Shown here: positions 39,198 to 47,187 of the stretch, in pieces
Numbering within the stretch: the stretch's first letter is position 1
How the letters are laid out: each line of letters opens with the position of its first letter
DNA from: JBDWFY01 sp965275915
GTDB lineage: Bacteria > Pseudomonadota > Alphaproteobacteria > Rhizobiales > Stappiaceae
DNA length: 64,000 nt
Reading direction: 5' to 3'
NCBI GenBank assembly: GCA_965275915.1
Contig: CBDHYI010000006.1
Span: 806,001 to 870,000, forward strand
Notes under the pieces: model-generated
Database searches by the model: none
Seen by the model: the letters and a program-made list of their open reading frames with translations, nothing else
What the model was told of the DNA's origin: nothing
Program-made: the position numbers and the translations under genes

Positions 39198-41525
39198 ATG
39201 ATTTTTGGGCTGGAAAATGACGATCTTAATAAGTTCGGCGATTGGGGAACTTTTGCCGAACACGGGACATTGCAATTTAAACTGAGCAAAACAGCGCTGG
39301 AACGTCACGCCGCCCGATTGCACGACGAAACATCAGCATCTTTCGCGGAAGCGGCAAAAACGGCGTCGGGCGTCATGGCCGCGTTTGGCGAAATCGGGTC
39401 GCCTGCGGATTTCTACGAAGCCTATGGTGCCTATCTTCAAGACAGCTTTCAGCGCGGGGTTCTGACTCTTGATGCTTTGCGAAAACGCGGAGACATCTTT
39501 CTCGAGCACGAAGCGGACGGCAACCCACCGGTTCTGATTTATGACTATGACATTGTGCTTGATGGCAAAGATCTGCCGCATCCGTGCAACTATATGCTGC
39601 TTCGTATCAAGCCCCCAAAAGGCATTGAGGTGTTTGAGTGGAAACGGCCGTACGTGATTGTCGATCCACGCGCCGGCCACGGTCCCGGCATCGGCGGTTT
39701 CAAGATGGACAGCCAGGTCGGCGTTGCCCTGAACGACGGCCACCCGGTTTATTTCGTCTCCTTCCGCCCCAAGCCGGAACCGACACAGACCCTTGCCGAC
39801 GTCACACGCGCGGAAGCCGCCTTCCTCCGCGAGGTCGCCAAGCGCCACAGCGACTCACCCAAGCCGATCGTCGTTGGCAACTGTCAGGGCGGCTGGGCCG
39901 TTGCCGTCCTGGCCGCCACCAATCCCGATGTTACCGGACCGGTTGTCTTGAACGGTGCACCCATGTCCTATTGGTCAGGGCTGATGGGCGAAAAACCGAT
40001 GCGCTATTCCGGCGGTCTTTCCGGAGGTGTTGTGCCCGCTCTGATAGCATCTGATATGAACGGCGGCCTGTTCGACGGCGCCAATCTTGTTTTCAACTTC
40101 GAGACACTCAATCCCGGCCGTGTCTGGTTCCGGAAGTATTACGACCTCTTTGCCAATATCGATACCGCCGAAGACCGGTTCCTGGACTTCGAACGCTGGT
40201 GGGGCGGCTATTCCCTGATGCAAGGCCCGGAGATGGAATGGATCGTCGACAATCTGTTTGTCGGCAACAAGCTGGACAAAAACCAAGCCCAGCTGGAAAC
40301 CGGCCGCCCGATCGACCTGAAGAATATTCGCGCCCCGATGATCGTATTTGCCTCCCATGGCGACACGATCACGCCGCCGCAGCAGGCTCTGAACTGGATT
40401 GTCGACACATATACCGACGAAACCGAAATCGAAATCCGAGGCCAGAGAATCCTCTACATGCTGCACGAGGAAGTGGGCCATCTTGGCATTTTCGTCTCTT
40501 CGTCCGTTGCCCGACGCGAACATAAGCAGATGGTCTCAACGCTGAAAACGATTGAGGCACTGCCGCCGGGTCTCTATGAGATGGTGATCGAAGAGGCGGT
40601 GGGCGAAGGAGCAGACAGAACCTTTGCCGTCAGCTTTCATCGACGCAAAATGGGAGACATCCTGTCTATCGATGATGGCCGCGAGGAAGAACAGGCTTTC
40701 GCTGCCGTGGCGCGCCTTTCTGAGACACTGGCAGAGGCTTACGATACAACCATTCGCCCCGCGGTACGGGCCGTGAACCCGCCTGAGCAGGCCGTAATGA
40801 TGCGCCCGTTCCACCCTATGCGGATACAGCACTGGGTGTTTGCATCCCAAAACCCCGCGATGAGTCCCGTTGAGAGTACGGCTGAAATCGTTCGCTCGGA
40901 ACGCAAACCGGTTGATGATAAGAATCCGTTCCGGCACATGGAAACGCTCTGGGCAGAGACCGTTGAAACACAGTGGAACCTCTTCCGCGATATGCGGGCG
41001 ATGGCCTCTGAGATGACTTTTTTGGCACTGTATGCAAATCCGGTTGCCCTCGCTTATGGCGCACCGTATGCGCTCAATCGGGTTAACAAGCGGGCGGAGG
41101 ATCTGCGCGCTCTGCCCAATGTCTGCGCTGCGCTTGAAAAGATCAATGACGGCGGGTTGGCTGAAGCTGTCCTGCGGATGCTGATCATGCTGTCCGAAAC
41201 GCGCGAAGACGTGCGTCGAAACCGGCTCGAACGATCCGCAAAAATCCTGACGGAAACCAAACCTTTCAGCGAAATGGACCTAGGCGATCGCGCGAAAATG
41301 CTCCATGATCAGGCGTTAATCTGCCATTTCGAACCAGACGACGCCCTCTCCACTCTGCCCGAACTGCTCCCTACAAAAACAAGTCGTCAGCAGGCTATGA
41401 CTATTGTCCGGCACGTTCTGGGCGATCCCGACGAAATGGCGCCCGATACAGCGGCGCTGCTGTCAACCATGGGCGGGATTTTGGAGATGCCGGCATCAAA
41501 ACAGCGAAAAGAGGCGGCGAAATAG
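39198..41525 (+). CDS. DUF3141 alpha/beta-hydrolase, PHA-synthase-like
   Basis: 775 residues from the ATG at 39198. RPYVIVDPRAGHGPGIGGFK precedes the nucleophile elbow VVGNCQGGWAVAVLAAT, where a cysteine takes the serine place as in PhaC. APMIVFASHGDTITPPQQAL supplies the acid and HEEVGHLGIFVSSSVARRE the histidine. The C-terminal 300 residues are helical and belong to DUF3141. It lies ten bases after the fabI-like gene, a pairing that suggests acyl metabolism, perhaps medium-chain polyester or phosphotransacetylase-linked steps. Confidence 0.85.
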   Translation: MIFGLENDDLNKFGDWGTFAEHGTLQFKLSKTALERHAARLHDETSASFAEAAKTASGVMAAFGEIGSPADFYEAYGAYLQDSFQRGVLTLDALRKRGDIFLEHEADGNPPVLIYDYDIVLDGKDLPHPCNYMLLRIKPPKGIEVFEWKRPYVIVDPRAGHGPGIGGFKMDSQVGVALNDGHPVYFVSFRPKPEPTQTLADVTRAEAAFLREVAKRHSDSPKPIVVGNCQGGWAVAVLAATNPDVTGPVVLNGAPMSYWSGLMGEKPMRYSGGLSGGVVPALIASDMNGGLFDGANLVFNFETLNPGRVWFRKYYDLFANIDTAEDRFLDFERWWGGYSLMQGPEMEWIVDNLFVGNKLDKNQAQLETGRPIDLKNIRAPMIVFASHGDTITPPQQALNWIVDTYTDETEIEIRGQRILYMLHEEVGHLGIFVSSSVARREHKQMVSTLKTIEALPPGLYEMVIEEAVGEGADRTFAVSFHRRKMGDILSIDDGREEEQAFAAVARLSETLAEAYDTTIRPAVRAVNPPEQAVMMRPFHPMRIQHWVFASQNPAMSPVESTAEIVRSERKPVDDKNPFRHMETLWAETVETQWNLFRDMRAMASEMTFLALYANPVALAYGAPYALNRVNKRAEDLRALPNVCAALEKINDGGLAEAVLRMLIMLSETREDVRRNRLERSAKILTETKPFSEMDLGDRAKMLHDQALICHFEPDDALSTLPELLPTKTSRQQAMTIVRHVLGDPDEMAPDTAALLSTMGGILEMPASKQRKEAAK

Positions 41526-41724
41526 CGCGAACATATATTTTTCCGGATAAAAACCATGGGCAATTCCGGCGTGATCCGGCCCCCTGCTTCATGACCAATA
41601 TTTAAGAAAAGCCTCACACTGCGGAAAGATTGCACTCCGTATCCTGCAACCAGTTCGGGCAATACTCGCGATCATTGGACCGCGTGAAATGCCCCAGTTC
41701 TTTGTTTTCACGCGTATCCTTGCA

Positions 41725-41746
41725 GCGAAGGTGACACAACCTTCGC
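41725..41746 (+). other. Perfect hairpin in the leader of the DUF1127-like gene
   Basis: GCGAAGGT-GACACA-ACCTTCGC, eight pairs, 35 bases before the start codon and without T-run. It could be a translational or stability element of the small basic protein gene. Confidence 0.45.
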
Positions 41747-41780
41747 GGGATGTGCTCCAAATTGCAGGAGAATACAGGCC

Positions 41781-41975
41781 ATGTACCGTTTTATAAGCAA
41801 GTTTCTGAGCCGAACACAGCCGCGAAAATACACTGGATCGACCAAAAGATCAGCGATTTCGCTGGCCGACTGGCATTCCATTTCTCACTCCAACCTGTCG
41901 CAGATGACCATGGACGATCTCGGAATACGCAATCGGCGCCGGCACGGAAGAGGTGGGCCGGATTTTGACTTGTGA
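41781..41975 (+). CDS. Small basic protein, DUF1127-like
   Basis: 64 residues, AGGAGAA ten bases before the ATG. MYRFISKFLSRTQPRK, then LADWHSISHSNLSQMTMDDLGI and RNRRRHGRGG. The hydrophobic LxxWxxxSxxxLxxMxxxDLGIxR series is close to DUF1127 (L..W......L..L.D..L.DIGL.R), a family of small alphaproteobacterial proteins, some of which influence RNA turnover or phosphate and carbon responses. Divergent enough that assignment is tentative. Confidence 0.55.
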   Translation: MYRFISKFLSRTQPRKYTGSTKRSAISLADWHSISHSNLSQMTMDDLGIRNRRRHGRGGPDFDL

Positions 41976-42192
41976 GTCTATGTCAGGACAGTAGATCCGA
42001 GTTTCAGTGTGACAGATATCTCGGCACGCAGGTTTCGCCGGGCGATCAATGAGGCCTTTATCGTCTCATTGAGACTCCGGTACATCTTTTTCCTTGCCGA
42101 TCAGGCCTTTCTGAAGCTCGATCTCGAACAGAACCATATGGTTCAGGGCGGATATCAGCTTCTTCGTTCATAGCGCCCTACGCACCGCCGGA

Positions 42193-42483
42193 TCACGACT
42201 GCCGGCGCCTCTTCAATGTTGCAGCGGTCTTAACCAGAACCGCTTCCACATCGGGGTTTCGGCATTGGAAATGCCGATGAACTCCCAGAACGATCAGAGC
42301 CGGCGCCAGATCCTCAATAGCCTTCAACGCCGCGCTCCGCTCTTTTGGCGTCCCCTCTTCCAAAAGTTCCATATTCTGCATGGCTGCGTAAATCGTCCCC
42401 TTCCGAACCCGGATTCCCTCCAGTGTCCTGAAATCGTCCTGATCTGGAAGAACATCTTCGGGTTTTTTAGGTTGCTTTGTCAT
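42193..42483 (-). CDS. Hypothetical soluble protein
   Basis: 96 residues from the ATG at 42483 (MTKQPKKPEDVLPDQDDFRT), or 107 from 42516; neither has a strong ribosome site. GIRVRKGTIYAAMQNMELLE, then KAIEDLAPALIVLGVHRHFQ. Helical with a conserved-looking hydrophobic core. No family recognised and no operon partner. Confidence 0.5.
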   Translation of the reverse strand: MTKQPKKPEDVLPDQDDFRTLEGIRVRKGTIYAAMQNMELLEEGTPKERSAALKAIEDLAPALIVLGVHRHFQCRNPDVEAVLVKTAATLKRRRQS

Positions 42484-42816
42484 AACGAAATCGCTTTTGC
42501 AGATTTGTGCCGGCATCCCTTCGATTCTTTATGTGCACCGATAGGGGAGAGAGGCTGCTCACCCGTACCGGCAAGCCGACTGGAACCTCCAATATCTTTA
42601 AAAACCAAAACGGCGCAACGCAAAGTCTTTCTGTCAAACACAAGGAAAGCCGCTTCGCCGGGATCCCCGGTATCTGCTCCCAATCTTCAAATGCCAACAT
42701 CCATATCCGGAACCACACCCTTCTTCGGCCATATGGTTGAGAGAAAGCTTTTTGCGTTCAGTTTCGTTTGAGAAGCCGCCGTCAACGCAAAACCTCCCGG
42801 TACAGGTCGGTTCGGC

Positions 42817-42947
42817 AAAAAAAACCGCCGCATGGCACAATGCGGCGGGCAAGTTGTCTACCACTGTCAGGACGACGTGGAGGTAGCCCAACTCTCAGGC
42901 TCTCGGGGAGGAAGCGAGAGAGAGTGCCCTGACAGGCCAGAGAGACT
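42817..42947 (-). ncRNA. Candidate trans-acting sRNA with anti-Shine-Dalgarno loop
   Basis: On the minus strand a perfect TATAAT (42954-42959) is followed by about 130 bases without a protein-like frame. They end in a nine-pair hairpin CCGCCGCAT/ATGCGGCGG (42825-42848) and eight T. Internally CTCTCG-CTTCCTCCC-CGAGAG (42900-42920) presents CCUCCC in a nine-base loop, and a second CUACCUCCAC follows. This is the layout of alphaproteobacterial cuckoo-type sRNAs that block ribosome binding sites. Confidence 0.72.
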
Positions 42948-43073
42948 GATTGCATTATAACGCCTCGATAAGAACAAAATAAGAACATTTTGACTCAACC
43001 GATCGGATGTGGTCTTTAGCGGACCTCAGTCAGTAATCTACAGTCAGTCCTGCGGTTTTGATGAAGAGGTCTT

Positions 43074-43313
43074 ATGGGCGGCCTGGAATTTCTGGTGCTT
43101 TTGGCACTGTTCGTTGTTTTCATTCTGGCTTTTTTTCCAAGAGCCCCGTTCAGGACCTTCCTTGAACAACTTCGCAGTAAGAATGCGGACCGTCGTCCGT
43201 TTTCCGCTTTTGCTCAGTTTTGTGGCAGCCTGTTTTCTTTATCATTGGCAGGAGTAAGCATCATCATGGGGCTGGGGCTGCTTTATTACACCGTTTCACG
43301 GTTTTGGTCATAA
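43074..43313 (+). CDS. Small membrane protein
   Basis: 79 residues with AAGAGG before the ATG. Two membrane helices: LEFLVLLALFVVFILAFF and SLAGVSIIMGLGLLYYTVS, separated by a basic loop (RTFLEQLRSKNADRRP). No family recognised. Convergent with the solute-binding/UPF0126 gene. Confidence 0.6.
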   Translation: MGGLEFLVLLALFVVFILAFFPRAPFRTFLEQLRSKNADRRPFSAFAQFCGSLFSLSLAGVSIIMGLGLLYYTVSRFWS

Positions 43314-43361
43314 AACGCCAAGTCTGAAGGAACCAACATCATTGGTTCGCAATCGCAACCG

Positions 43362-44825
43362 TCACGCCGAAAAGCGTGGGCTTTTCAATCCCAGATGGAT
43401 CGTCACCATTCGCGTAATCAGGGCACCGAAAAAAGTGACGAGAATTCCGATGCGGATGTCGTCGGCACTGAGAATGCGCGCTTCCCAGACGAAAAACACC
43501 GACAGGATAAGCCCCCACAAGACTGCAATTTCCGGGTAAAGTTCGCCTTTTAACAAGGGGATTTCGGGGTCGGAGCGCACGACATCACGCAGTATCCCGC
43601 CACCTGCGGCCGTAATCGCGGCAAGAGCGGGCCCCCAGATCCACAGCGGCTGCGACTGCGTGATGAGCGCTACGACAACGCCGGTCACCGTAAAGGCGGC
43701 AAGTCCGATAGCATCGCAAACCTGCACGACATATCCGATCTGGGCCCGGCGCCGATCAACTTGCTCGGCCGCCAATGTCCCGAAAGCGCTTCGCCGGATC
43801 AAAACGGCCAGGCGCAATGCGAAATAGCCGCCCACAACAAGTACAACCAGTGTTTCGATGTATATCGGCGAGGCCAGGACCGCAAGTTCGCCCCGGTTGG
43901 TAATCAGGTCGCGGACCACACCGCCTCCGACGGCGGGCAAAGCAGCCAGGACCAGTGCGCCAAACACATCGTAATTATAGCGAAACGCCAACAGCAAACC
44001 TGAAATGGCAAAAGCAATGGTACCGATCAAATCCACAGCCTTGAACCAATGACTGTCCAGCGACAGCTGGACGAGGGTCGGTAATGCATATTTGGTATTC
44101 AGCCGGCGATAAGTGCCATCGGCTGTGACGCTTCTGATCGCACTGTTAAATTTCTCGACAACCTCAAGTGAGACAGTTTCCTTGCTAAACATCAGATGCA
44201 ACGCACCGAGCACCTGAATCGGATGTTCGACAAGCAGATCTGTAGCCCCCATCGTCTCGATAAAGTGAGCCCCCAAAATGCGGTTGGTGAGATAGCCGTC
44301 GATATTGCCGTCAAGAAGACTGGTCACCAGCTCCGACGGACTGCGACGGATGATAGCGCCCGGATAGCCCGGACTGTCGATAAAGTCGCGCATTTCCTTA
44401 TTCGGGAACGCTGCGCCGCTTGTAACACCAAGGCGGAATCCGGTTTCTCTGAACACATCGATTAATTCGGAAATATTCGCGGCATTCAGTCGGGCGCTAT
44501 GCTGCCGGGGCAAAATCAGCGCCATCGTTTCGAACCGATACGGGATAGAAAAATAGGCCAGCTCTTCCCGCTCCGGCGTCTTCGTTGCCTGGGCGGCGAT
44601 ATCATACCGGCCGGTCATGATCCCGTTCACCAGCAACGGCCAGGCCACTTTATCCGCCGTAATGACATAGCCGGCACGATTTGAGATTTCGTGCACCAGT
44701 TCCACATCAAGGCCTGTCCAGCGCGGGATACCCCTGTCATGTTGAATGAAGGAAAAAGGGGGAAAATCACCCCATCCTCCACTTAGGGTCTGCTCGTGTT
44801 GATCAGCATGGGCAGGTGGTATCAA
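43362..44825 (-). CDS. Solute-binding protein fused to UPF0126/TRIC-type membrane domains, 5' end lost to IS
   Basis: 487 residues from a TTG at 44825 inside the IS terminus. Residues 15-245 are a SBP_bac_3 domain (GLDVELVHEISNRAGY, MTGRYDIAAQATKTPEREEL). Residues 265-475 hold two UPF0126 repeats (DLIGTIAFAISGLLLAFRYN, GGGVVRDLITNRGE, and DAIGLAAFTVTGVVVAL with GGGILRDVV), a trimeric channel/glycine transporter fold. The frame begins IPPAHADQHE, the tail of a signal peptide, so the original start was removed by the IS. Export is probably lost. Confidence 0.78.
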   Translation of the reverse strand: MIPPAHADQHEQTLSGGWGDFPPFSFIQHDRGIPRWTGLDVELVHEISNRAGYVITADKVAWPLLVNGIMTGRYDIAAQATKTPEREELAYFSIPYRFETMALILPRQHSARLNAANISELIDVFRETGFRLGVTSGAAFPNKEMRDFIDSPGYPGAIIRRSPSELVTSLLDGNIDGYLTNRILGAHFIETMGATDLLVEHPIQVLGALHLMFSKETVSLEVVEKFNSAIRSVTADGTYRRLNTKYALPTLVQLSLDSHWFKAVDLIGTIAFAISGLLLAFRYNYDVFGALVLAALPAVGGGVVRDLITNRGELAVLASPIYIETLVVLVVGGYFALRLAVLIRRSAFGTLAAEQVDRRRAQIGYVVQVCDAIGLAAFTVTGVVVALITQSQPLWIWGPALAAITAAGGGILRDVVRSDPEIPLLKGELYPEIAVLWGLILSVFFVWEARILSADDIRIGILVTFFGALITRMVTIHLGLKSPRFSA

Positions 44826-46128
44826 AGATTTTTCGCACTTTGGTTTTCAGGCGACGGCTCCGTGTGTTTGGTTCTGCTCTTGGTAGAGCGGTGTCATGTT
44901 CATGTATTTTCGGGTGGACCATTTGCCGGCTGCGATATGCCTGAGCCTTGCCGCGGCCAGGTTGAGGCATGACTGACCGTCTGGAAACGCCTCGACAACC
45001 CGTGTTCGCCGACGGATCTCCTTCATGATCCGCTCCAGCGGATTGTTGGTTCTGATCTTGCGCCAATGGCTGTCCGGAAAGCCGTAGTAGGTCAGCGTTT
45101 CTCCAATGCTCTCCTGGATGAGTTCGGCAGCCCGTGTCAAACGCTGCGCCTGCAGGTCTGCGATGACAGCATCAGCTTTTTCCTGTGCCGCCTTGCGGTT
45201 TTCCTGAGCATGAATGGCCTTCAGCATATGCGTGACTTCGCGAACCTTCGCAGACGGCACGTGGCTGAAAACATTTCTGTAGAAGTGCACCATGCAACGC
45301 TGCCACTGGGCGTCCGGCAGATAGTGGGCAATACTCTCCACAAGGCCCCGGCAGGCATCGGAGATGATCAGCTTCACACCGGTCAATCCCCGGTCCACAA
45401 GGTGCCGGAGAAAGTTGGACCAACCGGACTTGTCTTCCTTGGCGCCTTCGCAGATTCCCAGGATCTCACGGTAGCCCTCGGAATTGACAGCACTGGCAAC
45501 AAGCAGCGAAACATTCCTGACTTCTCCCGCCCAAGTCCGCTTCATCACAATCCCGTCCAGATAAAGATACGGATGCTCACCCTCGATCGGCTGGTACCGC
45601 CACTCCTCGATCTTCGCGTAGATCTTCTTGTTCAGATTGGAAACGGTGCCCGCTGACACCCTCGTCCCCCACAGAGCTTCGGTGATATCCTCAACACGCC
45701 GAACCGAAACACCGGCCAGATACATCTCCATCAGAGCTTCTTCGACACTGCTTTCCCGCCGCTGGTATCGCTCGATAATCGCCGTCTCGAAGGTCTGACG
45801 CCGAAGCGTCGGCATCTTCAGCTTCACTTCGCCGGCCTTGGTGTGCAGAGAACGTTCATAGCTGCCAGCGCGCGTGTCCTGGCGCCCTTCGCTCCGCTCG
45901 TAACGGCCTGCACCACAAAGCCGGTCCGCTTCCGCGTCAAGCATCGCATTCAACGCTTCTTCGACGGTGCCGCGCACCATCTCTCCAAGATGATCCTTGA
46001 TCCGCGCTTCATCAATCCGGATCACGTTGCTCATCTCTTTTCCATCGTCCTCCTCAGACATTCTTTGCTCCCTTCAATCAACATAAAGGGAACCGTCTCA
46101 ACCTGAAAATGTGCGAAAAAATCTGTAC
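44822..46128 (-). mobile_element. IS256-family insertion sequence
   Basis: Imperfect terminal inverted repeats share AGATTTTT-CGCAC...TTTTCAGG: left at 44825-44851, right (reverse) at 46102-46126. One transposase gene fills the element. I find no direct target duplication between the flanks, which belong to two unrelated genes. Confidence 0.8.
44847..46061 (-). CDS. IS256-family transposase
   Basis: 404 residues from an ATG with GGGAG six bases upstream. The Mutator/IS256 catalytic features are visible: YLYLDGIVMKRTW (first Asp), LIISDACRGLVESIAHYLPDAQWQRCMVHFYRN (second Asp and C/H motif), and NNPLERIMKEIRRRTRV with the final Glu. The length is normal and no stop or frameshift occurs, so the enzyme looks functional. 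Confidence 0.95.
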   Translation of the reverse strand: MSEEDDGKEMSNVIRIDEARIKDHLGEMVRGTVEEALNAMLDAEADRLCGAGRYERSEGRQDTRAGSYERSLHTKAGEVKLKMPTLRRQTFETAIIERYQRRESSVEEALMEMYLAGVSVRRVEDITEALWGTRVSAGTVSNLNKKIYAKIEEWRYQPIEGEHPYLYLDGIVMKRTWAGEVRNVSLLVASAVNSEGYREILGICEGAKEDKSGWSNFLRHLVDRGLTGVKLIISDACRGLVESIAHYLPDAQWQRCMVHFYRNVFSHVPSAKVREVTHMLKAIHAQENRKAAQEKADAVIADLQAQRLTRAAELIQESIGETLTYYGFPDSHWRKIRTNNPLERIMKEIRRRTRVVEAFPDGQSCLNLAAARLRHIAAGKWSTRKYMNMTPLYQEQNQTHGAVA

Positions 46129-46134
46129 GTTATC

Positions 46135-46656
46135 GACCATTGGCATCCACCGTGACGGGACGGTCCGCAGCATCATAGGAAATCGTCCGGCCCATGCCGC
46201 GCAGCATGTTGCCGTTGTTATCGTAGGTCAGTGCCTGGCCCGCCACATCGGTCGGGGCATGCGCACGAGGAGCGGTGGCAGCGGGATAGCTATAGGTGCC
46301 CAGCGCCGAGTTATAGGTCATGTTGCCCGCTTCATCGTAGGTGAAGCTCCGGGTCAGGCTCGCATCGTCAAGATTGGTGGCGCACAGGCCAACCTGAGTT
46401 CAACCGACCGAGGTTGAACCCAGACAAGTTGACCGCCAAAAGAGACCGGGCTGGTACAGTTCGTCATAAGCATAATCCCAGTTGCCCTTGGACCGGTTCG
46501 ACCGCACCTTCGTCATCCGGCCCATAGTGTCTCTTGTATAGGTCTCATCGAACAGGGCGGTCACACCGGCAGATGTCTGCGAGCCCAGAAGCCACAGACG
46601 GTCACCATCATAGGTATAGTCCGTGCTCACCCCGTTGGAGAACACCATCCGAACAG
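46135..46656 (-). pseudogene. RHS core fragment, duplicate of the neighbouring RHS gene
   Basis: About 455 bases of the RHS gene (48336-48792) recur here with a few substitutions, interrupted by an extra segment of about 65 bases at 46378-46440. Reading frames are broken (TYNSALGTYSYPAATAPRAH; DYTYDGDRLWLLGSQTSAGV). Homology ends abruptly at both sides. It lies between the IS and the immunity gene, as displaced RHS tips or silent cassettes often do. Confidence 0.82.
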
Positions 46657-46691
46657 TCCTAGTCGGCGTTTAAAACTGTTTACAGTCCCCA

Positions 46692-47171
46692 TCAATGCAA
46701 GACCTTAGCTGATGGCTTCGAGAGCTGTTTTGTTAAGATAATTTCCACCGCACCATGCCCCAACAACCCTGATCTGTGGAAGTTTTCTGGATTAATTTCG
46801 TGCAATGAGAACACTTCTTCGGATATAAACTCTAAGGTAGTATTATCATATGTACGCAATCGGCACTCATTTGAACTATTATCAATTTTTAGAAATCTCG
46901 GCAATTTCCAGTCGTTTCGATTCCAATGCGGAACTTGCCCGATCATAGGCCAGCTTTTGTTTTTCAAGCCGATATTTCCAAACCTCGCAATGAGCATTTC
47001 TAGCCCTGGTACCATTGATTCATCAACTTCTAAATCCTCCAAGCTAGCAATACGGGGGCCAAAAAAATAGCCAGCAAGGATGTTGTCTCCGTTCCAACAC
47101 GTTATTACACCTCTGGCAAACCCACCATCACGTAACGGGACTGCAAAGCAGCTACCTTCCTCATAATTCAT
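46692..47171 (-). CDS. Imm26-family-like immunity protein
   Basis: 159 residues: GSCFAVPLRDGGFARGVITC, then GYFFGPRIASLEDLE and HWNRNDWKLPRFLKI. The N-terminal pattern (hydrophobic strand, PLxDGxxAxGxV, then GYFF) is that of Imm26-type cytosolic immunity proteins. The gene starts 16 bases after the RHS toxin stop, the standard toxin-immunity order, so it presumably neutralises the C-terminal nuclease. Lower GC than its neighbours is in line with a recently acquired cassette. Confidence 0.72.
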   Translation of the reverse strand: MNYEEGSCFAVPLRDGGFARGVITCWNGDNILAGYFFGPRIASLEDLEVDESMVPGLEMLIARFGNIGLKNKSWPMIGQVPHWNRNDWKLPRFLKIDNSSNECRLRTYDNTTLEFISEEVFSLHEINPENFHRSGLLGHGAVEIILTKQLSKPSAKVLH

Positions 47172-47187
47172 AATTCTGCTTTTCCCA

